The notes under the pieces were generated by a model, which did no database searches, was not told the DNA's origin, and worked only from the letters and a program-made list of their open reading frames with translations. Below are positions 46,669-58,889 of a stretch of 64,000 bases of DNA, one piece after another. Source of the DNA: Pseudidiomarina planktonica (GTDB lineage: Bacteria; Pseudomonadota; Gammaproteobacteria; Enterobacterales; Alteromonadaceae); assembly GCF_900177775.1 (NCBI RefSeq), contig NZ_FXWH01000001.1, positions 434,001 to 498,000 of the forward strand, in the 5' to 3' direction. The stretch's first letter is position 1. The number at the start of each line of letters is the position of its first letter. The translations under genes and the position numbers were made by a program.

Positions 46669-47621
46669 TGAAAACAGCGCCACCGCAACACGTGTCGGTG
46701 CTCCTGCAAGAAGCCGTCGAGGCACTTGCGCTGAAACCGCACGGAACCTATCTTGACGCGACCTTTGGTCGAGGTGGACATGCGCGCGCAATTTTAGCAG
46801 AACTAAATACCCAAGGCCGCCTGTATGCGCTTGACCGCGACCCCACCGCGATTGAAGCGGCGTTACCGCTGGCGACCGATTCCCGCTTTACTATTGTTCA
46901 CACTCCCTTCTCGCAACTAGCTCAGGTAATAAGTGACCACTCACTTTCCGAGCAGCTGGACGGTATTCTATTTGACCTTGGCGTGTCTTCCCCACAACTT
47001 GATGACGCCGAGCGTGGTTTTAGTTTTATGCGCGACGGACCGCTGGACATGCGTATGGACACCAGCAGTGGTATGACCGCAGCTGAGTTTGTTAATACGG
47101 CACCGGAAGCAGATATTGCGTTTGTATTGAAAGAATATGGTGAAGAGCGATTCGCCCGCAAAATCGCCCGCGCCATTGTTCACGATCGCGACGAGAAGCC
47201 ATTTTTACGCACGCGCCAACTAGCTGAAATGATTGCGCGCGTTGTGCCCTTTAAAGACAAACACAAGCATCCGGCTACCCGGGCATTTCAGGGGATCCGT
47301 ATTCATATCAATGGTGAATTGGACGAAATTGAACAAGCCCTGGAAGCGGCTCTGGCCGGTTTGAAAACCGGCGGACGCTTAGTTGTTATTAGCTTCCATA
47401 GCCTGGAAGACCGTTTGGTGAAACGTTTTATGCGCAAGCATAGTCAGGCCAAGTCGGTACCAGCAGGTATGCCAATTAAAGATGAAGAGCTCAATAAGTC
47501 CAAACAACTGAAGTTGTTAAGTCGCGCTGTGAAGCCGACTGATGGCGAAGTGAGTGCTAACCCACGTTCACGCAGTTCAGTGCTGCGAATTGCCGAGAGG
47601 GTGCGTTATGACGACAACTAA
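46668..47621 (+). CDS. rsmH: 16S rRNA (cytosine1402-N4)-methyltransferase RsmH
   Basis: RsmH (MraW) methylates N4 of C1402 in 16S rRNA, the same nucleotide that RsmI modifies on its ribose; both enzymes are encoded in this window. The 317-residue protein has the SAM-binding motif [14 protein letters not shown] (about residues 30-43) and [20 protein letters not shown], both diagnostic. The C-terminal [14 protein letters not shown] is conserved. It overlaps mraZ by one base and ftsL by 14. Confidence 0.98.
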   Translation: MKTAPPQHVSVLLQEAVEALALKPHGTYLDATFGRGGHARAILAELNTQGRLYALDRDPTAIEAALPLATDSRFTIVHTPFSQLAQVISDHSLSEQLDGILFDLGVSSPQLDDAERGFSFMRDGPLDMRMDTSSGMTAAEFVNTAPEADIAFVLKEYGEERFARKIARAIVHDRDEKPFLRTRQLAEMIARVVPFKDKHKHPATRAFQGIRIHINGELDEIEQALEAALAGLKTGGRLVVISFHSLEDRLVKRFMRKHSQAKSVPAGMPIKDEELNKSKQLKLLSRAVKPTDGEVSANPRSRSSVLRIAERVRYDDN

Positions 47622-47925
47622 AGCCCCCTCAATGCTAGTTCTGTGGCGCGATGACGTGGTGCGTTTTCCGGCTGTTATTCTGGTGTTTATCGCTGTGGTA
47701 GCCAGTGCGCTGACTATTATTTACGTGGCTCACAGCCATCGCCAAATTACCATTGCCCGCGATGAACTCAGTTCAACCCGCGACCAGCTGGATATTGAGT
47801 GGCGGCATTTAACCATAGAGCAGAATGCCTTAACCGAGCATAGCCGGGTGGAACGTATTGCCATGCAGCAGTTGAACATGGTGCGGCCGGAACCTGAGCA
47901 GGAGGTGCTGGTGCCATGGCAATAA
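47608..47925 (+). CDS. ftsL: Cell division protein FtsL
   Basis: FtsL is a small bitopic membrane protein that with FtsB and FtsQ activates FtsWI. The open frame starts earlier, but ATG 47608 gives 105 residues with a short cytoplasmic tail, one membrane helix (about 20-42, [21 protein letters not shown]) and a periplasmic coiled coil ([20 protein letters not shown]). It overlaps rsmH by 14 bases and ftsI by 10. Confidence 0.95.
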   Translation: MTTTKAPSMLVLWRDDVVRFPAVILVFIAVVASALTIIYVAHSHRQITIARDELSSTRDQLDIEWRHLTIEQNALTEHSRVERIAMQQLNMVRPEPEQEVLVPWQ

Positions 47926-49682
47926 ACAGAAATCGCAAGAATCAGCATCCAAACGCACTGCACTGGCGCTTCTACGTGGCTATGTTGGTGCTATTTTCCG
48001 TATTCGGCACCTTGCTGGCACGGGTAGCTTACATTCAGGTCGTAGCACCAGAGCGCCTGCAAATGGAAGGCGATCGGCGTTCACTGCGCTCGGCACAAAC
48101 CGACGTGCAACGTGGCATGATTGTGGACCGCAACGGTCGTGAGTTAGCCGTGAGCGTACCGGTGCAAACGGTATGGGTAGATCCACAGCGCCTGCATCAA
48201 CAGGGTGGTTTAGAGAATAAAGAGCGCTGGCTGGCGCTGGCGGAAGTGTTCCGCACCAACGTTGATGATTTACTGGCGCGGGTAGACGACCCCAGCAAGC
48301 GCTTTGTGTACCTGGAACGTAAAGTAACTCCGGCAGTTGCCGAGTACGTGCGGCAGCTAGATATTCCAGGTGTGTATTTAAAAACCGAGAGTCGGCGTTT
48401 TTACCCGGCCGGTGAAATTGCTGCCCATGTAGTGGGCGTAACAGATATCGACAGCCGCGGTATTGAAGGACTCGAGGCTGTTTATGATGAGGTTCTGACC
48501 GGTACTCCCGGTGAACGAGTTTATCGCAAGGACGCACAAGGGCGGGTTGTTGAGGAAATTCGCGCAGTTGCCGCGCAGCAACCACAACAATTAACGCTGA
48601 GCATAGACCAGCGTCTGCAATCACTTGCTTATGCCGAACTGAAAAAAGCCGTGCGCTATCACCAAGCTACTTCAGGTTCGGCGGTGATTATTGACGTGAA
48701 AACAGGTGAACTGTTAGCGATGGTCAACAGCCCGTCCTTTAACCCTAACAATCGTAACGATTTGCAACCACACCGGTTGCGGAATCGGGCGATTACCGAT
48801 GCTTACGAACCAGGCTCCACGGTGAAACCGCTGGCAGTTATAACGGCACTGGATAACAACCATGTGCAAGCCTCAGATTCGGTAGATACAAGCCCCGGCT
48901 GGCTGCGAATTGGTGGTCGCCGGGTTAGCGATCCGCGCAACTACGGTAAGCTGAGCATTGCCGAGGTACTGCAACACTCCAGTAACGTTGGTGTTACCAA
49001 GCTGGCGCTTGGGGTAGGTATCGACAAGCTTATTCAAACCTACTTCGACGTAGGTTTTGGCAATGATACGGGCATTGGCATGCTCGGCGAGAGCTTTGGT
49101 GTGCTCACCAATCGCCGCCGTTGGTCCGATCTCGACATTGCTACTTTGTCGTACGGCTATGGCCTGCAGGTAACCACCTTACAGCTCGCGCAAATGTACA
49201 GCATTATCGGCAATGGCGGCGTTCGTCGCCCGCTAAGTATTCAGCGTCTGGAAGGCCCCGGCGCGGGTGAACAGGTAATCGACAGAGAAACGGCTCGGCA
49301 GGTGTTGCTGATGCTGGAAAACGTGGTGGAAGAAGGTACTGCTAAATCAGCGCAAGTGCCCGGTTACCGCGTTGCCGGCAAAACAGGAACATCGCGTAAA
49401 GCAGTGGTTGGTGGCTACGGTGATGACTATGTCACCCTGTTTGCCGGCATTGCGCCCGTAAGTGATCCGCGTATAGCTGTGGTAGTTACCGTGAATGAGC
49501 CGCAAGGCGATGATTATCACGGCGGTGATGTGGCAGCACCGGTATTTGCAGAAATTGTCGGAGATGCGATGCGCTTGCTGAACATTCCGCCAGATAATCT
49601 GTCTGATAAAGCCGTTCGTGTAGCCGGTTTAGCTGCAGTCGATGCCAAACCGACCGGCCGGCAGGGAGGGGCGAATGATTAA
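47916..49682 (+). CDS. ftsI: Septal peptidoglycan transpeptidase FtsI (PBP3)
   Basis: FtsI crosslinks septal peptidoglycan in complex with FtsW. The 588-residue protein has a membrane helix (about 20-40), a pedestal domain (RGMIVDRNGRELAVSVPVQT) and the transpeptidase domain with the three penicillin-binding motifs: STVK (catalytic S301), SSN (in HSSNVG) and KTG (489-491). It is a class B PBP. The ATG overlaps ftsL and the end overlaps murE by 8 bases. Confidence 0.98.
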   Translation: MAINRNRKNQHPNALHWRFYVAMLVLFSVFGTLLARVAYIQVVAPERLQMEGDRRSLRSAQTDVQRGMIVDRNGRELAVSVPVQTVWVDPQRLHQQGGLENKERWLALAEVFRTNVDDLLARVDDPSKRFVYLERKVTPAVAEYVRQLDIPGVYLKTESRRFYPAGEIAAHVVGVTDIDSRGIEGLEAVYDEVLTGTPGERVYRKDAQGRVVEEIRAVAAQQPQQLTLSIDQRLQSLAYAELKKAVRYHQATSGSAVIIDVKTGELLAMVNSPSFNPNNRNDLQPHRLRNRAITDAYEPGSTVKPLAVITALDNNHVQASDSVDTSPGWLRIGGRRVSDPRNYGKLSIAEVLQHSSNVGVTKLALGVGIDKLIQTYFDVGFGNDTGIGMLGESFGVLTNRRRWSDLDIATLSYGYGLQVTTLQLAQMYSIIGNGGVRRPLSIQRLEGPGAGEQVIDRETARQVLLMLENVVEEGTAKSAQVPGYRVAGKTGTSRKAVVGGYGDDYVTLFAGIAPVSDPRIAVVVTVNEPQGDDYHGGDVAAPVFAEIVGDAMRLLNIPPDNLSDKAVRVAGLAAVDAKPTGRQGGAND

Positions 49683-51189
49683 ACTAACGCGTTTACTACC
49701 AAATTACCCATTGCTGTTACCTGATCTTGAAGTAACAGGTATGAAGCTGGACAGCCGTCAGGTTGCCAGCGGTGACTTATTTGTGGCCATTCCAGGCTAT
49801 CAGAGCGACGGCCGTGACTATATTGACCAGGCCATAGCTGCCGGTGCCCGAGCGGTAATTGCTGAAGCTGACATGGCCGAAGTACGCAATCGCAATGGCG
49901 TGCCAATTATCGCGGTAACCGGGCTACGCAATCAGTTATCACTGTTAGCCGGGCGTTTCTTTGGACACCCCAGCAAGCAATTACGACTGATTGGTGTAAC
50001 CGGCACCAACGGCAAAACCTCAGTAACTCATATTCTGGCGCAGTTGCTACAGCGCATTGGCGAAATCAGTGGCGTTATTGGTACTACCGGCAGCGGCATG
50101 ATTGGGCGCCTGGTACCTGAGCAACACACCACTCCCGATGCCATTGCGGTGCAGCAACGGCTGGCGGCTTTGCGCGCCGAGGGTGCTACTGCGGTTGCCA
50201 TGGAAGTCTCGTCTCATGCCCTGATTCAGGGGCGGGTGGATGCGTTGGAATTTGAGCTGGCCGCAATTACGAATATTAGCCGGGATCACCTTGATTATCA
50301 TGGCACCATGGCGAACTACGAAGCGGCGAAGCTGCGCTTGTTCACCGATCTTGAACCCTGCCAAATGGTATTGAACGACGATGATGCGCTGTGTGCAGCC
50401 TGGTCTGAGCAATTACCGGCGGCCTGGCACTATGGTGTCACTCACGCCGAAGCCAACGGCGCCGCAAATGCGGGGCAAAATTCGTCAACCCGGCGTTTGC
50501 TGGCTACCGACATAGTGTTCGAAGACCATGGCACCCGTTTCACGGTGACTGATGCGGAAGCCAGCTATGAGGTTGAGTCGCCGCTACTAGGTCAATTTAA
50601 CGTTTATAACGTGCTCACAGCCTTAACCAGCCTACGAGCGCTGGGTTATAACCTGGCGCATGCATGTGCTCAGGTTAAACACCTACAACCGGTTCCTGGC
50701 CGCATGGAGACCTTCTTTACCGACGGTGAACCATTAGCAGTGGTTGATTATGCGCATACCCCAGATGCCTTACAGCAGGTGCTCAGCGCCTTGCGCCGCC
50801 ATTGCCGCGGCCAGCTGTGGTGTGTATTTGGCTGTGGTGGTGACCGTGACCGGGGTAAACGCCCACAAATGGGATCAGTTGCGGCCGAGTTGGCTGATCA
50901 GGTTGTGGTAACTGATGACAACCCACGCACTGAAGCGCCGGAGCACATAGTGCAGGATATTTTAACGGGTATTGCCAAACGCGAGAACGTGCAGGTGGTA
51001 ATGGGGCGTGAACAAGCCGTACTTGAAACTCTGGCCCGGGCTGGCGCCGACGATGTGGTGCTGTTGGCAGGTAAAGGTCATGAAGATTATCAGGTGATAG
51101 GACAACAACGTCACCCATACCATGAACGTGAAGTGGTGGCTGCCTACATGCAACAGCACGGTGCCCAGGTGGCCGGAGGTAACACATGA
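49675..51189 (+). CDS. murE: UDP-MurNAc-L-Ala-D-Glu:meso-diaminopimelate ligase MurE
   Basis: MurE adds meso-diaminopimelate to the stem peptide. The frame opens at 49642, but GGGAGG then ATG 49675 gives 504 residues beginning MIKLTRLLPNYP. The ATP-binding loop is GVTGTNGKTS. DNPR in VVTDDNPRTEAP is the motif that marks meso-DAP, not lysine, specificity and agrees with a Gram-negative. It overlaps ftsI and murF. Confidence 0.98.
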   Translation: MIKLTRLLPNYPLLLPDLEVTGMKLDSRQVASGDLFVAIPGYQSDGRDYIDQAIAAGARAVIAEADMAEVRNRNGVPIIAVTGLRNQLSLLAGRFFGHPSKQLRLIGVTGTNGKTSVTHILAQLLQRIGEISGVIGTTGSGMIGRLVPEQHTTPDAIAVQQRLAALRAEGATAVAMEVSSHALIQGRVDALEFELAAITNISRDHLDYHGTMANYEAAKLRLFTDLEPCQMVLNDDDALCAAWSEQLPAAWHYGVTHAEANGAANAGQNSSTRRLLATDIVFEDHGTRFTVTDAEASYEVESPLLGQFNVYNVLTALTSLRALGYNLAHACAQVKHLQPVPGRMETFFTDGEPLAVVDYAHTPDALQQVLSALRRHCRGQLWCVFGCGGDRDRGKRPQMGSVAAELADQVVVTDDNPRTEAPEHIVQDILTGIAKRENVQVVMGREQAVLETLARAGADDVVLLAGKGHEDYQVIGQQRHPYHEREVVAAYMQQHGAQVAGGNT

Positions 51190-52604
51190 TTCGCGTTGAC
51201 TTAGCCTGGATTGCAGCGGCCGTAGAAGGCCAACTGGTAGGTGAGAACCTGACCATTGAAGCTGTGTCTACCGATACCCGCAACTTACCTGCGGGTTCGC
51301 TGTTTATTGCACTGCAGGGGCCTAACTTCAATGCTCATGAGTTTGTTCCGCAGGCCATTGCCAAAGGTGCGGCAGCGGCAATTGTTGAACAACAGCAAGA
51401 GTGTGACTGCCCGCAAATAATTGTGAAAGACACCCGTTATGCACTGGGTTTGCTTGGTGCTGCGGTAAAACAGCAAGTTGCGCCGAAAACTATTGCCATA
51501 ACCGGCAGCAGTGGCAAAACCACGGTAAAAGAAATGATGGCCGCTATTTTAGGCCGTCGTGGCAAGGTACTGGCTACCGCCGGCAATTTTAATAACGACA
51601 TTGGCGTGCCACTAACCTTGTTACGACTGACGCAAGAGCATGATTATGCGGTGCTGGAACTGGGCGCCAATCATCGCGGTGAAATTGCCTATACCTCGGG
51701 TTTGGTGAAACCTAATGTAGCCATTATTAACAACGTGAGCCCGGCTCATGTTGAGGGCTTTGGCGACGTACACGGTATTGCTAAGGCGAAATCAGAAATT
51801 TTCCGCGGGTTGCAGGAAGGCGGGCTGGCTATTACGCCACAAGATTCAGAGTTTGCTGGTTGTTGGCAACGCGTGTTGGCCGATGTTCGTCATCAAACCT
51901 TTGGCAGTGGTGACGCGGCCGTGGTGCAGGCGCATAACATTGTTTTAGATAATGCTGGCTGCGCAACCTTTGAAATTAGCTTGCCAAGTAAGGCCGGTAG
52001 CAGTGATCGCCAGAACGCGAAAATTCACGTGCCAATACCGGGCCAGCATAATGTTCACAACGCCCTGGTGGCGGCCGCGGCATGCCTTGAACTTGGCTGC
52101 ACGTTAGCCGATGTTGCTGCCGGGCTGCAACATTTAGAAGCGGTTCCCGGGCGTTTGCAAAGTCACGATATTGCCACCGACGTGCGTCTGATTGACGACA
52201 CCTATAACGCCAACGTGGGTTCAACCAAAGCGGCTTTGGATTTGCTGGCCAGCTATTCGGGCTACCGCATTATGGTACTTGGCGACATGGGTGAGCTTGG
52301 TGAAGATGCCCGTGCCTACCATGAAGAAATTGGTGCCTACGGCATCAAGGTAGGCATTGATAATCTGTTTACCCTGGGTGTACTGAGCCAAAGCGCCAGT
52401 GACGTGTTTAATGGTCACGGCGGGCGCCATTTCGGCAGCCTGGATTTGTTGGTAAGTCATATTTTGAATTTGATTGAGAGTGAGCGTCGTCCGGTCACTA
52501 TTTTAGTGAAAGGGTCGCGCAGCGCGCACATGGAACGGGTGGTACTAGCATTGCGCCAACGTGCCGATGAGATAGGTGAAAGTGAGGGACAACAAGCATG
52601 TTAG
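51186..52604 (+). CDS. murF: UDP-MurNAc-tripeptide:D-Ala-D-Ala ligase MurF
   Basis: MurF adds D-Ala-D-Ala to complete the pentapeptide precursor. The 472-residue protein has the P-loop [12 protein letters not shown] (about residues 106-117), the conserved [20 protein letters not shown] segment, and [16 protein letters not shown] in the C-terminal domain. The ATG overlaps the murE stop by 4 bases and mraY starts 7 bases before its end. Confidence 0.98.
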   Translation: MIRVDLAWIAAAVEGQLVGENLTIEAVSTDTRNLPAGSLFIALQGPNFNAHEFVPQAIAKGAAAAIVEQQQECDCPQIIVKDTRYALGLLGAAVKQQVAPKTIAITGSSGKTTVKEMMAAILGRRGKVLATAGNFNNDIGVPLTLLRLTQEHDYAVLELGANHRGEIAYTSGLVKPNVAIINNVSPAHVEGFGDVHGIAKAKSEIFRGLQEGGLAITPQDSEFAGCWQRVLADVRHQTFGSGDAAVVQAHNIVLDNAGCATFEISLPSKAGSSDRQNAKIHVPIPGQHNVHNALVAAAACLELGCTLADVAAGLQHLEAVPGRLQSHDIATDVRLIDDTYNANVGSTKAALDLLASYSGYRIMVLGDMGELGEDARAYHEEIGAYGIKVGIDNLFTLGVLSQSASDVFNGHGGRHFGSLDLLVSHILNLIESERRPVTILVKGSRSAHMERVVLALRQRADEIGESEGQQAC

Positions 52605-53680
52605 TCTGGTTGGCTGAATATTTGCTGCAATACGAGACCGCATTCAATGTGTTCTCCTACCTGACTTTGCGCGCCATTCTGGCGGTATTAACCGCACTGC
52701 TAATTTCGCTGTGGTTCGGACCGCGGTTAATTCGCTTTTTACAGCGCTTACAAATTGGTCAAACCGTGCGTGACGACGGCCCGCAATCCCATTTAAGCAA
52801 AAGCGGCACACCGACTATGGGTGGGTTGCTCATTCTTGCTTCTATTGTGGTGTCCAGCCTGCTTTGGGCTGACTTAAGCAACCGTTACGTGTGGGTGGTA
52901 TTAGGCGTAGTTACCGGCTTTGGTTTGGTTGGCTTTATCGACGACTATCGCAAAGTCGTGCAGAAAAATAGCCGCGGCTTACCGGCTCGCTGGAAGTATT
53001 TCTGGCAGTCCGTTATTGCCACTACGGCCGCCGTGTATTTATACGGTAGTGCCACCGTAGGGCCGGAAACGCAGTTGCTGGTGCCTTTCTTTAAAGACTT
53101 AATGCCGCAATTAGGCCTTATGTATGTGGTGCTTGCTTACTTTGTCATTGTCGGAACCAGCAACGCGGTGAACTTAACCGACGGGCTGGACGGCCTGGCC
53201 ATTATGCCAACCATTATGGTGGCATCGGCGCTGGCCATTTTCGCGTATGCCTCGGGCAACGTGAATTTTGCCAGCTACTTGAACATTCCGTACTTACCGC
53301 TAACAGCGGAGCTAACCGTGGTGTGCACGGCTATTGCCGGAGCAGGGCTTGGGTTTCTTTGGTTTAACACCTATCCGGCGCAAGTATTTATGGGCGACGT
53401 AGGTTCGCTGGCGCTCGGCGCGGCACTGGGCATTTTGGCCGTATTGGTTCGCCAGGAACTGGTGTTATTCATTATGGGTGGCGTGTTTGTAATGGAAACC
53501 ATGTCGGTGATGTTGCAGGTAGGTTCCTACAAATTACGCGGCAAACGAATTTTCCGGATGGCTCCCATTCACCATCATTACGAATTAAAAGGATGGCCTG
53601 AACCGCGCGTTATCGTGCGTTTCTGGATTTTGTCACTGGTGTTTGTGCTGATTGGTCTGGCAACGCTGAAACTGCGCTAG
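52598..53680 (+). CDS. mraY: Phospho-N-acetylmuramoyl-pentapeptide transferase MraY
   Basis: MraY transfers phospho-MurNAc-pentapeptide to undecaprenyl phosphate, forming lipid I at the inner membrane. The 360-residue, ten-helix protein has the conserved cytoplasmic loops: [28 protein letters not shown] (catalytic aspartates), [10 protein letters not shown] and [11 protein letters not shown]. All are intact. It is followed by a 38-base gap, the first spacing between genes in the cluster. Confidence 0.99.
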   Translation: MLVWLAEYLLQYETAFNVFSYLTLRAILAVLTALLISLWFGPRLIRFLQRLQIGQTVRDDGPQSHLSKSGTPTMGGLLILASIVVSSLLWADLSNRYVWVVLGVVTGFGLVGFIDDYRKVVQKNSRGLPARWKYFWQSVIATTAAVYLYGSATVGPETQLLVPFFKDLMPQLGLMYVVLAYFVIVGTSNAVNLTDGLDGLAIMPTIMVASALAIFAYASGNVNFASYLNIPYLPLTAELTVVCTAIAGAGLGFLWFNTYPAQVFMGDVGSLALGAALGILAVLVRQELVLFIMGGVFVMETMSVMLQVGSYKLRGKRIFRMAPIHHHYELKGWPEPRVIVRFWILSLVFVLIGLATLKLR

Positions 53681-53718
53681 AGCATAGGCATAAAACGTAC
53701 TTGAACTGAGGACACAAA

Positions 53719-55086
53719 GTGGTTATTCGTTCAGCAATGAAGCAGTTGCAAGAATATAAAGAAGTTGCGGTTATTGGCTTAGGCCAAACCGGGCTTTCTT
53801 GCGTGCGCTTTTTGCTGAATCAGGATGTGCGTCCGGAAGTTTTTGACAGTCATGACCAACCCAAGGGTTTGGCTGAGTTACACAAACTAGACAAAGATCT
53901 GTTGGTTCATACTGGGCCATTCGAAATTGAACATTTGCTCGCCATGGACTTGCTCATTATTAGTCCGGGTGTAGACCGCGAACAGTTACCCCTGCAGATT
54001 GCTGCTGATGCCGGTATTCCCATTATTGGTGATATTGAATTATTTGCCTGGCAGGTAACCCGTCCGGTGATTGCTATTACTGGTTCGAATGGCAAGTCTA
54101 CCGTCACCAAACTTTGTGGTGACCTGATTGCCAGCACCGGTAAACGCGTGGCTGTGGGCGGTAACATCGGTGTGCCGGTACTGGATTTAGTGAATCAGGA
54201 CGTGGATTGCTACGTGCTTGAGCTATCTAGTTTCCAACTAGAAAGCACGTCGTCGCTGGCGCCGGTTGCGGCAACTATTTTGAATGTGAGTGCCGACCAT
54301 CTGGATCGCTATTTAGACTTGCATGCCTACGTAGACGCCAAACAGCGTATTTATCGTCACGCTGAACATTTAGTGGTGAACCGCGACGATTCGCTAACCC
54401 AGCCTACGCAACGGTTGCGCGACAGTAACATTCTTAGTTTTGGGGAAAGTGCTCACGACCAGGATTACGCCATTAAAGGGCGCGGCGATAAGCTGGCCAT
54501 AACCCGTGCTAATAAAACGGTGGTGAAGGCTTCCGAGCTGCAATTGCAGGGCGTGCATAATCTCACTAACGTTCAGGCGGCGTTGGCATTGCTGGAAGCC
54601 ATTCACATTACGCCTCAGGAAGTACTGCCGGCGTTGCGTGAATTTGTTGGCTTACCACATCGCTGCGAATTAATTTTAGAACACAATGGCGTGCGCTGGA
54701 TTAACGATTCGAAAGCCACCAATGTGGGTGCGGCACAAGCCGCCATTCAGGGCTTACGCGGCACTACCGCCGGGCAGTTGGTGTTGCTCGCTGGCGGCGA
54801 TGGCAAAGGCGCCGATTTCCGCAGTTTCAGCGACGCCCTGCAGCAAGTCGATACGCTGATTACTTTTGGTCGCGATGGTGACCGTATTGCTGATTTACGG
54901 CCCGACAGCATTCGCGTGAAAACTCTGGAAGAAGCTGTGGCCAGTGCGGCCAAGGCTGCTGGCAAACAAGGTACGGTGTTGTTGTCGCCAGCTTGCGCCA
55001 GTTTTGACATGTTTAACAATTTTGAACACCGCGGGCACATGTTCCGCCAGGCTGTGGAGGCGCATTATGCCAAACTCGCGTCCTGA
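53719..55086 (+). CDS. murD: UDP-MurNAc-L-Ala:D-glutamate ligase MurD
   Basis: MurD adds D-glutamate to UDP-MurNAc-L-alanine. The 455-residue protein starts at a GTG with GAGG seven bases upstream (an internal ATG at 53737 is the alternative). The N-terminal UDP-binding region reads [19 protein letters not shown], the P-loop is [12 protein letters not shown], and SADHLDRY and [10 protein letters not shown] are the further ligase motifs. ftsW starts 20 bases before its stop. Confidence 0.97.
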   Translation: MVIRSAMKQLQEYKEVAVIGLGQTGLSCVRFLLNQDVRPEVFDSHDQPKGLAELHKLDKDLLVHTGPFEIEHLLAMDLLIISPGVDREQLPLQIAADAGIPIIGDIELFAWQVTRPVIAITGSNGKSTVTKLCGDLIASTGKRVAVGGNIGVPVLDLVNQDVDCYVLELSSFQLESTSSLAPVAATILNVSADHLDRYLDLHAYVDAKQRIYRHAEHLVVNRDDSLTQPTQRLRDSNILSFGESAHDQDYAIKGRGDKLAITRANKTVVKASELQLQGVHNLTNVQAALALLEAIHITPQEVLPALREFVGLPHRCELILEHNGVRWINDSKATNVGAAQAAIQGLRGTTAGQLVLLAGGDGKGADFRSFSDALQQVDTLITFGRDGDRIADLRPDSIRVKTLEEAVASAAKAAGKQGTVLLSPACASFDMFNNFEHRGHMFRQAVEAHYAKLAS

Positions 55087-56296
55087 ACAGCAGCTTGAAC
55101 TAACCATGCCAGCCGCGGCTTCGCCGTGGCGACAGTTGTCTCAGTGGCTTTGGCCGCAGGGCGAACTGGTACTTTATGATCGGGTATTAGTGGTGCTGAC
55201 TCTGGCGTTAATGGCCATTGGTCTGGTTATGGTTAGCTCGGCGTCCTTCCCGGTGGCTGATCGCCTGACCGGGCAGCCGTTCTATTTCATTTTCCGCCAT
55301 GCGGCCTATTTGCTCTTAACTATGGCCGTGATTGCGGTAGCGGTGCAAATCCCTATGCAGTTCTGGCAGGACCGCAGTGCCATGCTACTTCTGGGTGCAA
55401 TTGCGCTGCTAGTGGCGGTACTGCTGATTGGCCACACGGTAAATGGTGCTAAGCGTTGGATTAAAGTGGGCCCAATTACCATTCAGGCGGCAGAAATTGC
55501 CAAGCTGTGCTTCTTTACCTACATGGCCAGCTATCTGGTGCGCCGCTACGAAGAAGTGCGCGAGAACTTAAAAGGCTTTATTAAGCCATTGGCGGTGTTG
55601 TTTACCATGGCGGCGCTGTTACTGGCAGAGCCTGACTTGGGCACCGTGGTAGTGATGTCGGCCACTGTTATTGGCATGCTGTTTTTGGCTGGTGCCCGCT
55701 TGTGGCAGTTCTTTGCAGTGTTGCTAACCTGCACCGCTTCAACCGTATTACTGATTGTGCTGGAACAATATCGGATGCGCCGCATCTTATCCTTCTGGGA
55801 CCCCTGGCAGGATCCGTTCGGCAGCGGTTATCAGCTCACGCAATCGTTAATGGCGTTTGGCCGCGGCAACATCGACGGTCAGGGCTTAGGAAATAGTATT
55901 CAGAAGTTACAGTATCTGCCTGAAGCTCATACCGACTTTATTATGGCGGTAATGGCCGAAGAGCTTGGCTTTATTGGTATTGCCTTCGTGCTGGCATTGT
56001 TCCTGTGCCTGGTAGTGCGAACTATGCTGCTGGGTCGTCGCGCCCTGGCTGACAATAAACCATTCAGTGGTTTTCTGGCTTACGGCATCGCCATTTGGTT
56101 CAGTTTTCAGGCCATGGTGAACGTGGGCGCTGCCGCCGGCTTGTTACCAACTAAGGGGTTAACCCTGCCCTTAATTAGTTATGGCGGTACCAGTTTACTG
56201 GTCAGTGGCGTGGCCATTGCCATGTTGCTGCGCATTGATTACGAACTGCGGCTGGCGCATTTAAAAGTTACTCCGTCACGGAGGCGCTCCGCATGA
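55067..56296 (+). CDS. ftsW: Septal peptidoglycan polymerase FtsW
   Basis: FtsW is the SEDS glycosyltransferase that polymerises septal glycan with FtsI. GGAGG at 55056-55060 supports ATG 55067 (409 residues), although the frame is open further upstream. Ten membrane helices are visible. SEDS signatures include [31 protein letters not shown] (the aspartate region) and [12 protein letters not shown]. The cytoplasmic N-terminus is about 35 residues long and Gln-rich. Confidence 0.98.
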   Translation: MPNSRPEQQLELTMPAAASPWRQLSQWLWPQGELVLYDRVLVVLTLALMAIGLVMVSSASFPVADRLTGQPFYFIFRHAAYLLLTMAVIAVAVQIPMQFWQDRSAMLLLGAIALLVAVLLIGHTVNGAKRWIKVGPITIQAAEIAKLCFFTYMASYLVRRYEEVRENLKGFIKPLAVLFTMAALLLAEPDLGTVVVMSATVIGMLFLAGARLWQFFAVLLTCTASTVLLIVLEQYRMRRILSFWDPWQDPFGSGYQLTQSLMAFGRGNIDGQGLGNSIQKLQYLPEAHTDFIMAVMAEELGFIGIAFVLALFLCLVVRTMLLGRRALADNKPFSGFLAYGIAIWFSFQAMVNVGAAAGLLPTKGLTLPLISYGGTSLLVSGVAIAMLLRIDYELRLAHLKVTPSRRRSA

Positions 56297-57414
56297 AACA
56301 AATTATTATAGCGGCCGCCGGTACTGGCGGGCATGTTTTTCCGGCGCTGGCTGTGGCAGAACAATTGCGCACGCTAGGCTGGCAGGTGCAATGGTTGGGT
56401 ACTACCGAGCAACGTCTGGAAGCACGGGTGGTTCCGGCGGCAAACTTTACCTTGCATCAGTTGTCGGTGCAGGGGCTGCGTGGGCACGGTGTGGTGCGCA
56501 AGCTGCTAGCGCCAGTGCGGTTACTTGGCGCGGTTTGGCAAAGCATGAAGCTGCTGCGCGCGCAGCAAACGCAGGTGGTGCTCACCTTTGGCGGTTATGT
56601 GTCAGGCCCTGCGGGTGTGGCCGCGCGGTTACTGGGTATACCTTTGCTGGTACACGAACAAAATGCGGTGCCGGGTTTAACCACGCGACTGTTAAGCCGC
56701 TTTGCGCAACAAGTGATGTTGGGTTTTGGCAGTGCTAAAGACTATTTGCCGAACGCCATAGTCACCGGTAATCCGCTGCGCACTGGCGTACTGGCTGCGC
56801 AGGGTAAATATCATGGCGACCAGGCGGCGACCTCGGCTCAACGCTTACGCATTCTGGTGGTTGGTGGCAGTTTAGGCGCACGCGCCTTGAATGACATAGT
56901 GCCGGTGGCATTGCAAACACTGCAGTTAAGTCAGGCACTGGATATTGTGCATCAATGTGGCAAAGGAAACCGCGACACAGTGACCGCAGCTTACGCAAGC
57001 GGAAAGGACAATCAGGTTGAGGTTATTGAGTTTATTGACACTATGGAACATGCCTATGCTCAGGCTGATTTGGTCATTTGCCGTGCCGGTGCGCTAACCG
57101 TGGCGGAAATAGCGGCCGTCGGCGTGCCTGCGCTGTTTGTGCCTTTGCCACATGCGGTTGATGACCATCAAACGGCTAACGCACAGGAATTAGTGACGGC
57201 AGGTGCCGCCCGGCTTATTCCGCAGGCGCAACTGGAGCTGGGTTTAGTAAAAGAATTGCAAGCATTGTTGCAGCAGCCAGAGCAGCTGCGCACTATGGCG
57301 CAGGCCGCGCAGCAAGCGGCCTGGGTAGATGCGACAGATAATGTCGTGACCCAGTGCGAGCGCTGGATAAAAAATCCGGCAACAACCGAATCGACCAAGA
57401 GTAAGCAGTCATGA
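56293..57414 (+). CDS. murG: Lipid II synthase MurG
   Basis: MurG transfers GlcNAc from UDP-GlcNAc to lipid I on the cytoplasmic face of the inner membrane. The 373-residue GT-B enzyme shows the N-terminal glycine loop [18 protein letters not shown], the second G-loop [13 protein letters not shown], and [20 protein letters not shown] with the donor-binding region. The ATG overlaps ftsW by 4 bases and murC overlaps its end by 4. Confidence 0.98.
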   Translation: MKQIIIAAAGTGGHVFPALAVAEQLRTLGWQVQWLGTTEQRLEARVVPAANFTLHQLSVQGLRGHGVVRKLLAPVRLLGAVWQSMKLLRAQQTQVVLTFGGYVSGPAGVAARLLGIPLLVHEQNAVPGLTTRLLSRFAQQVMLGFGSAKDYLPNAIVTGNPLRTGVLAAQGKYHGDQAATSAQRLRILVVGGSLGARALNDIVPVALQTLQLSQALDIVHQCGKGNRDTVTAAYASGKDNQVEVIEFIDTMEHAYAQADLVICRAGALTVAEIAAVGVPALFVPLPHAVDDHQTANAQELVTAGAARLIPQAQLELGLVKELQALLQQPEQLRTMAQAAQQAAWVDATDNVVTQCERWIKNPATTESTKSKQS

Positions 57415-58889
57415 CAAGTAAATTAAACCAGCCATTTACAGTATTGGCAGTGCCGGAAATGAGGCGGGTAAAACGCATTCATTTTGTTGGCATTGGTGGT
57501 GCCGGTATGGGTGGTATAGCCGAAGTTTTGCTCAACCAGGGCTATGAAATATCCGGTTCCGACATTGCCGAGAACGCGAATACCCAGCGTTTACGCAGCC
57601 TTGGCGCGCATGTATTCATTGGCCACAACCGTGACCATGTGGCTAGCGCCAGTGTGGTGGTGGTATCTACCGCTATTAACCCGAGTAATCCGGAGCTATT
57701 GGCTGCAGCTGAACTGCGGGTACCTGTGGTACGCCGTGCTGAAATGCTGGCAGAGCTTATGCGCTTTCGCCACGGCGTGGCCGTAGCCGGAACGCACGGT
57801 AAAACCACCACTACTTCGCTGGTAGCGAGTATTTTTGCACAGGCGGAATTGGATCCAACTTTTGTTATTGGTGGCTTGCTGAACAGCGCCGGCAGTAATG
57901 CCCGGTTAGGCAGCAGCAAATATTTGATTGCTGAAGCGGATGAAAGTGATGCGTCCTTCCTGCATTTGCAGCCCATGGTAGCCATTGTTACCAATATTGA
58001 AGCCGATCACATGGACACTTACGACGGTGACTTCAGTCGGCTGGAAGACACCTACATAGAGTTCCTGCACAACCTGCCGTTTTATGGTTTAGCGGTAATG
58101 TGTATTGATGATGCTGTGGTGACTGAATTGCTGCCGAGAATTGGTCGCCAAACCCTTACCTATGGATTTAGTGACGAAGCGGACGTACGCGCTACTGACT
58201 ATAACCAGCAAGGCGGACAAAGCCACTTCACGGTGTTACGTGATGGCCATGAGCCATTACAAGTAGTGTTGAATCTACCGGGTCGGCATAACGTGTTGAA
58301 CGCCTTGGCCGCAGTAGCTGTAGCAACCGACGAAGGAATTGACGACGATGCCATTCAACAGGCATTGAATAGCTTTGCCGGCATCGGTCGACGGTTTCAA
58401 CATTATGGTGAATTCGAGCTTAGCACTAGCGCCGGTAGCGGCAATGTGATGTTGGTAGACGACTATGGGCATCACCCGTCAGAAGTCGCAGCCACTATTG
58501 CGGCGGCGCGGCAGGGTTGGCCAGATCGGCGCTTAGTAATGGCGTTTCAGCCGCACCGCTACAGTCGTACGCGAGATTTATACGAAGATTTTGCCAGCGT
58601 GTTGTCACAGGTTGATGTGCTGTTGCTACTGGAAGTATATAGCGCTGGTGAAACCCCGATTAGTGGTGCCGACAGTAAATCACTGTGTCGAACTATTCGC
58701 CTGCGCGGACAGCTTGATCCTGTGTATGTGGCGCACCCCGATGAGCTATCTGAAGTCTTGGCTGACATTGTTGCACCGGGTGACTTAGTGCTTACTCAGG
58801 GCGCCGGCAATATTGGTGCGCTGGCGCGGCAACTAGCAGATTGTAAGTTGCAACCTAAACAATTGGCACAAGCGGGAGAAATCTCATGA
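57411..58889 (+). CDS. murC: UDP-N-acetylmuramate:L-alanine ligase MurC
   Basis: MurC adds L-alanine to UDP-MurNAc, starting the stem peptide. The 492-residue protein has the N-terminal UDP-binding motif [18 protein letters not shown]-loop [11 protein letters not shown] (about 125-135), [12 protein letters not shown] and the C-terminal [16 protein letters not shown]. All the motifs of the Mur ligase fold are intact. Confidence 0.98.
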   Translation: MTSKLNQPFTVLAVPEMRRVKRIHFVGIGGAGMGGIAEVLLNQGYEISGSDIAENANTQRLRSLGAHVFIGHNRDHVASASVVVVSTAINPSNPELLAAAELRVPVVRRAEMLAELMRFRHGVAVAGTHGKTTTTSLVASIFAQAELDPTFVIGGLLNSAGSNARLGSSKYLIAEADESDASFLHLQPMVAIVTNIEADHMDTYDGDFSRLEDTYIEFLHNLPFYGLAVMCIDDAVVTELLPRIGRQTLTYGFSDEADVRATDYNQQGGQSHFTVLRDGHEPLQVVLNLPGRHNVLNALAAVAVATDEGIDDDAIQQALNSFAGIGRRFQHYGEFELSTSAGSGNVMLVDDYGHHPSEVAATIAAARQGWPDRRLVMAFQPHRYSRTRDLYEDFASVLSQVDVLLLLEVYSAGETPISGADSKSLCRTIRLRGQLDPVYVAHPDELSEVLADIVAPGDLVLTQGAGNIGALARQLADCKLQPKQLAQAGEIS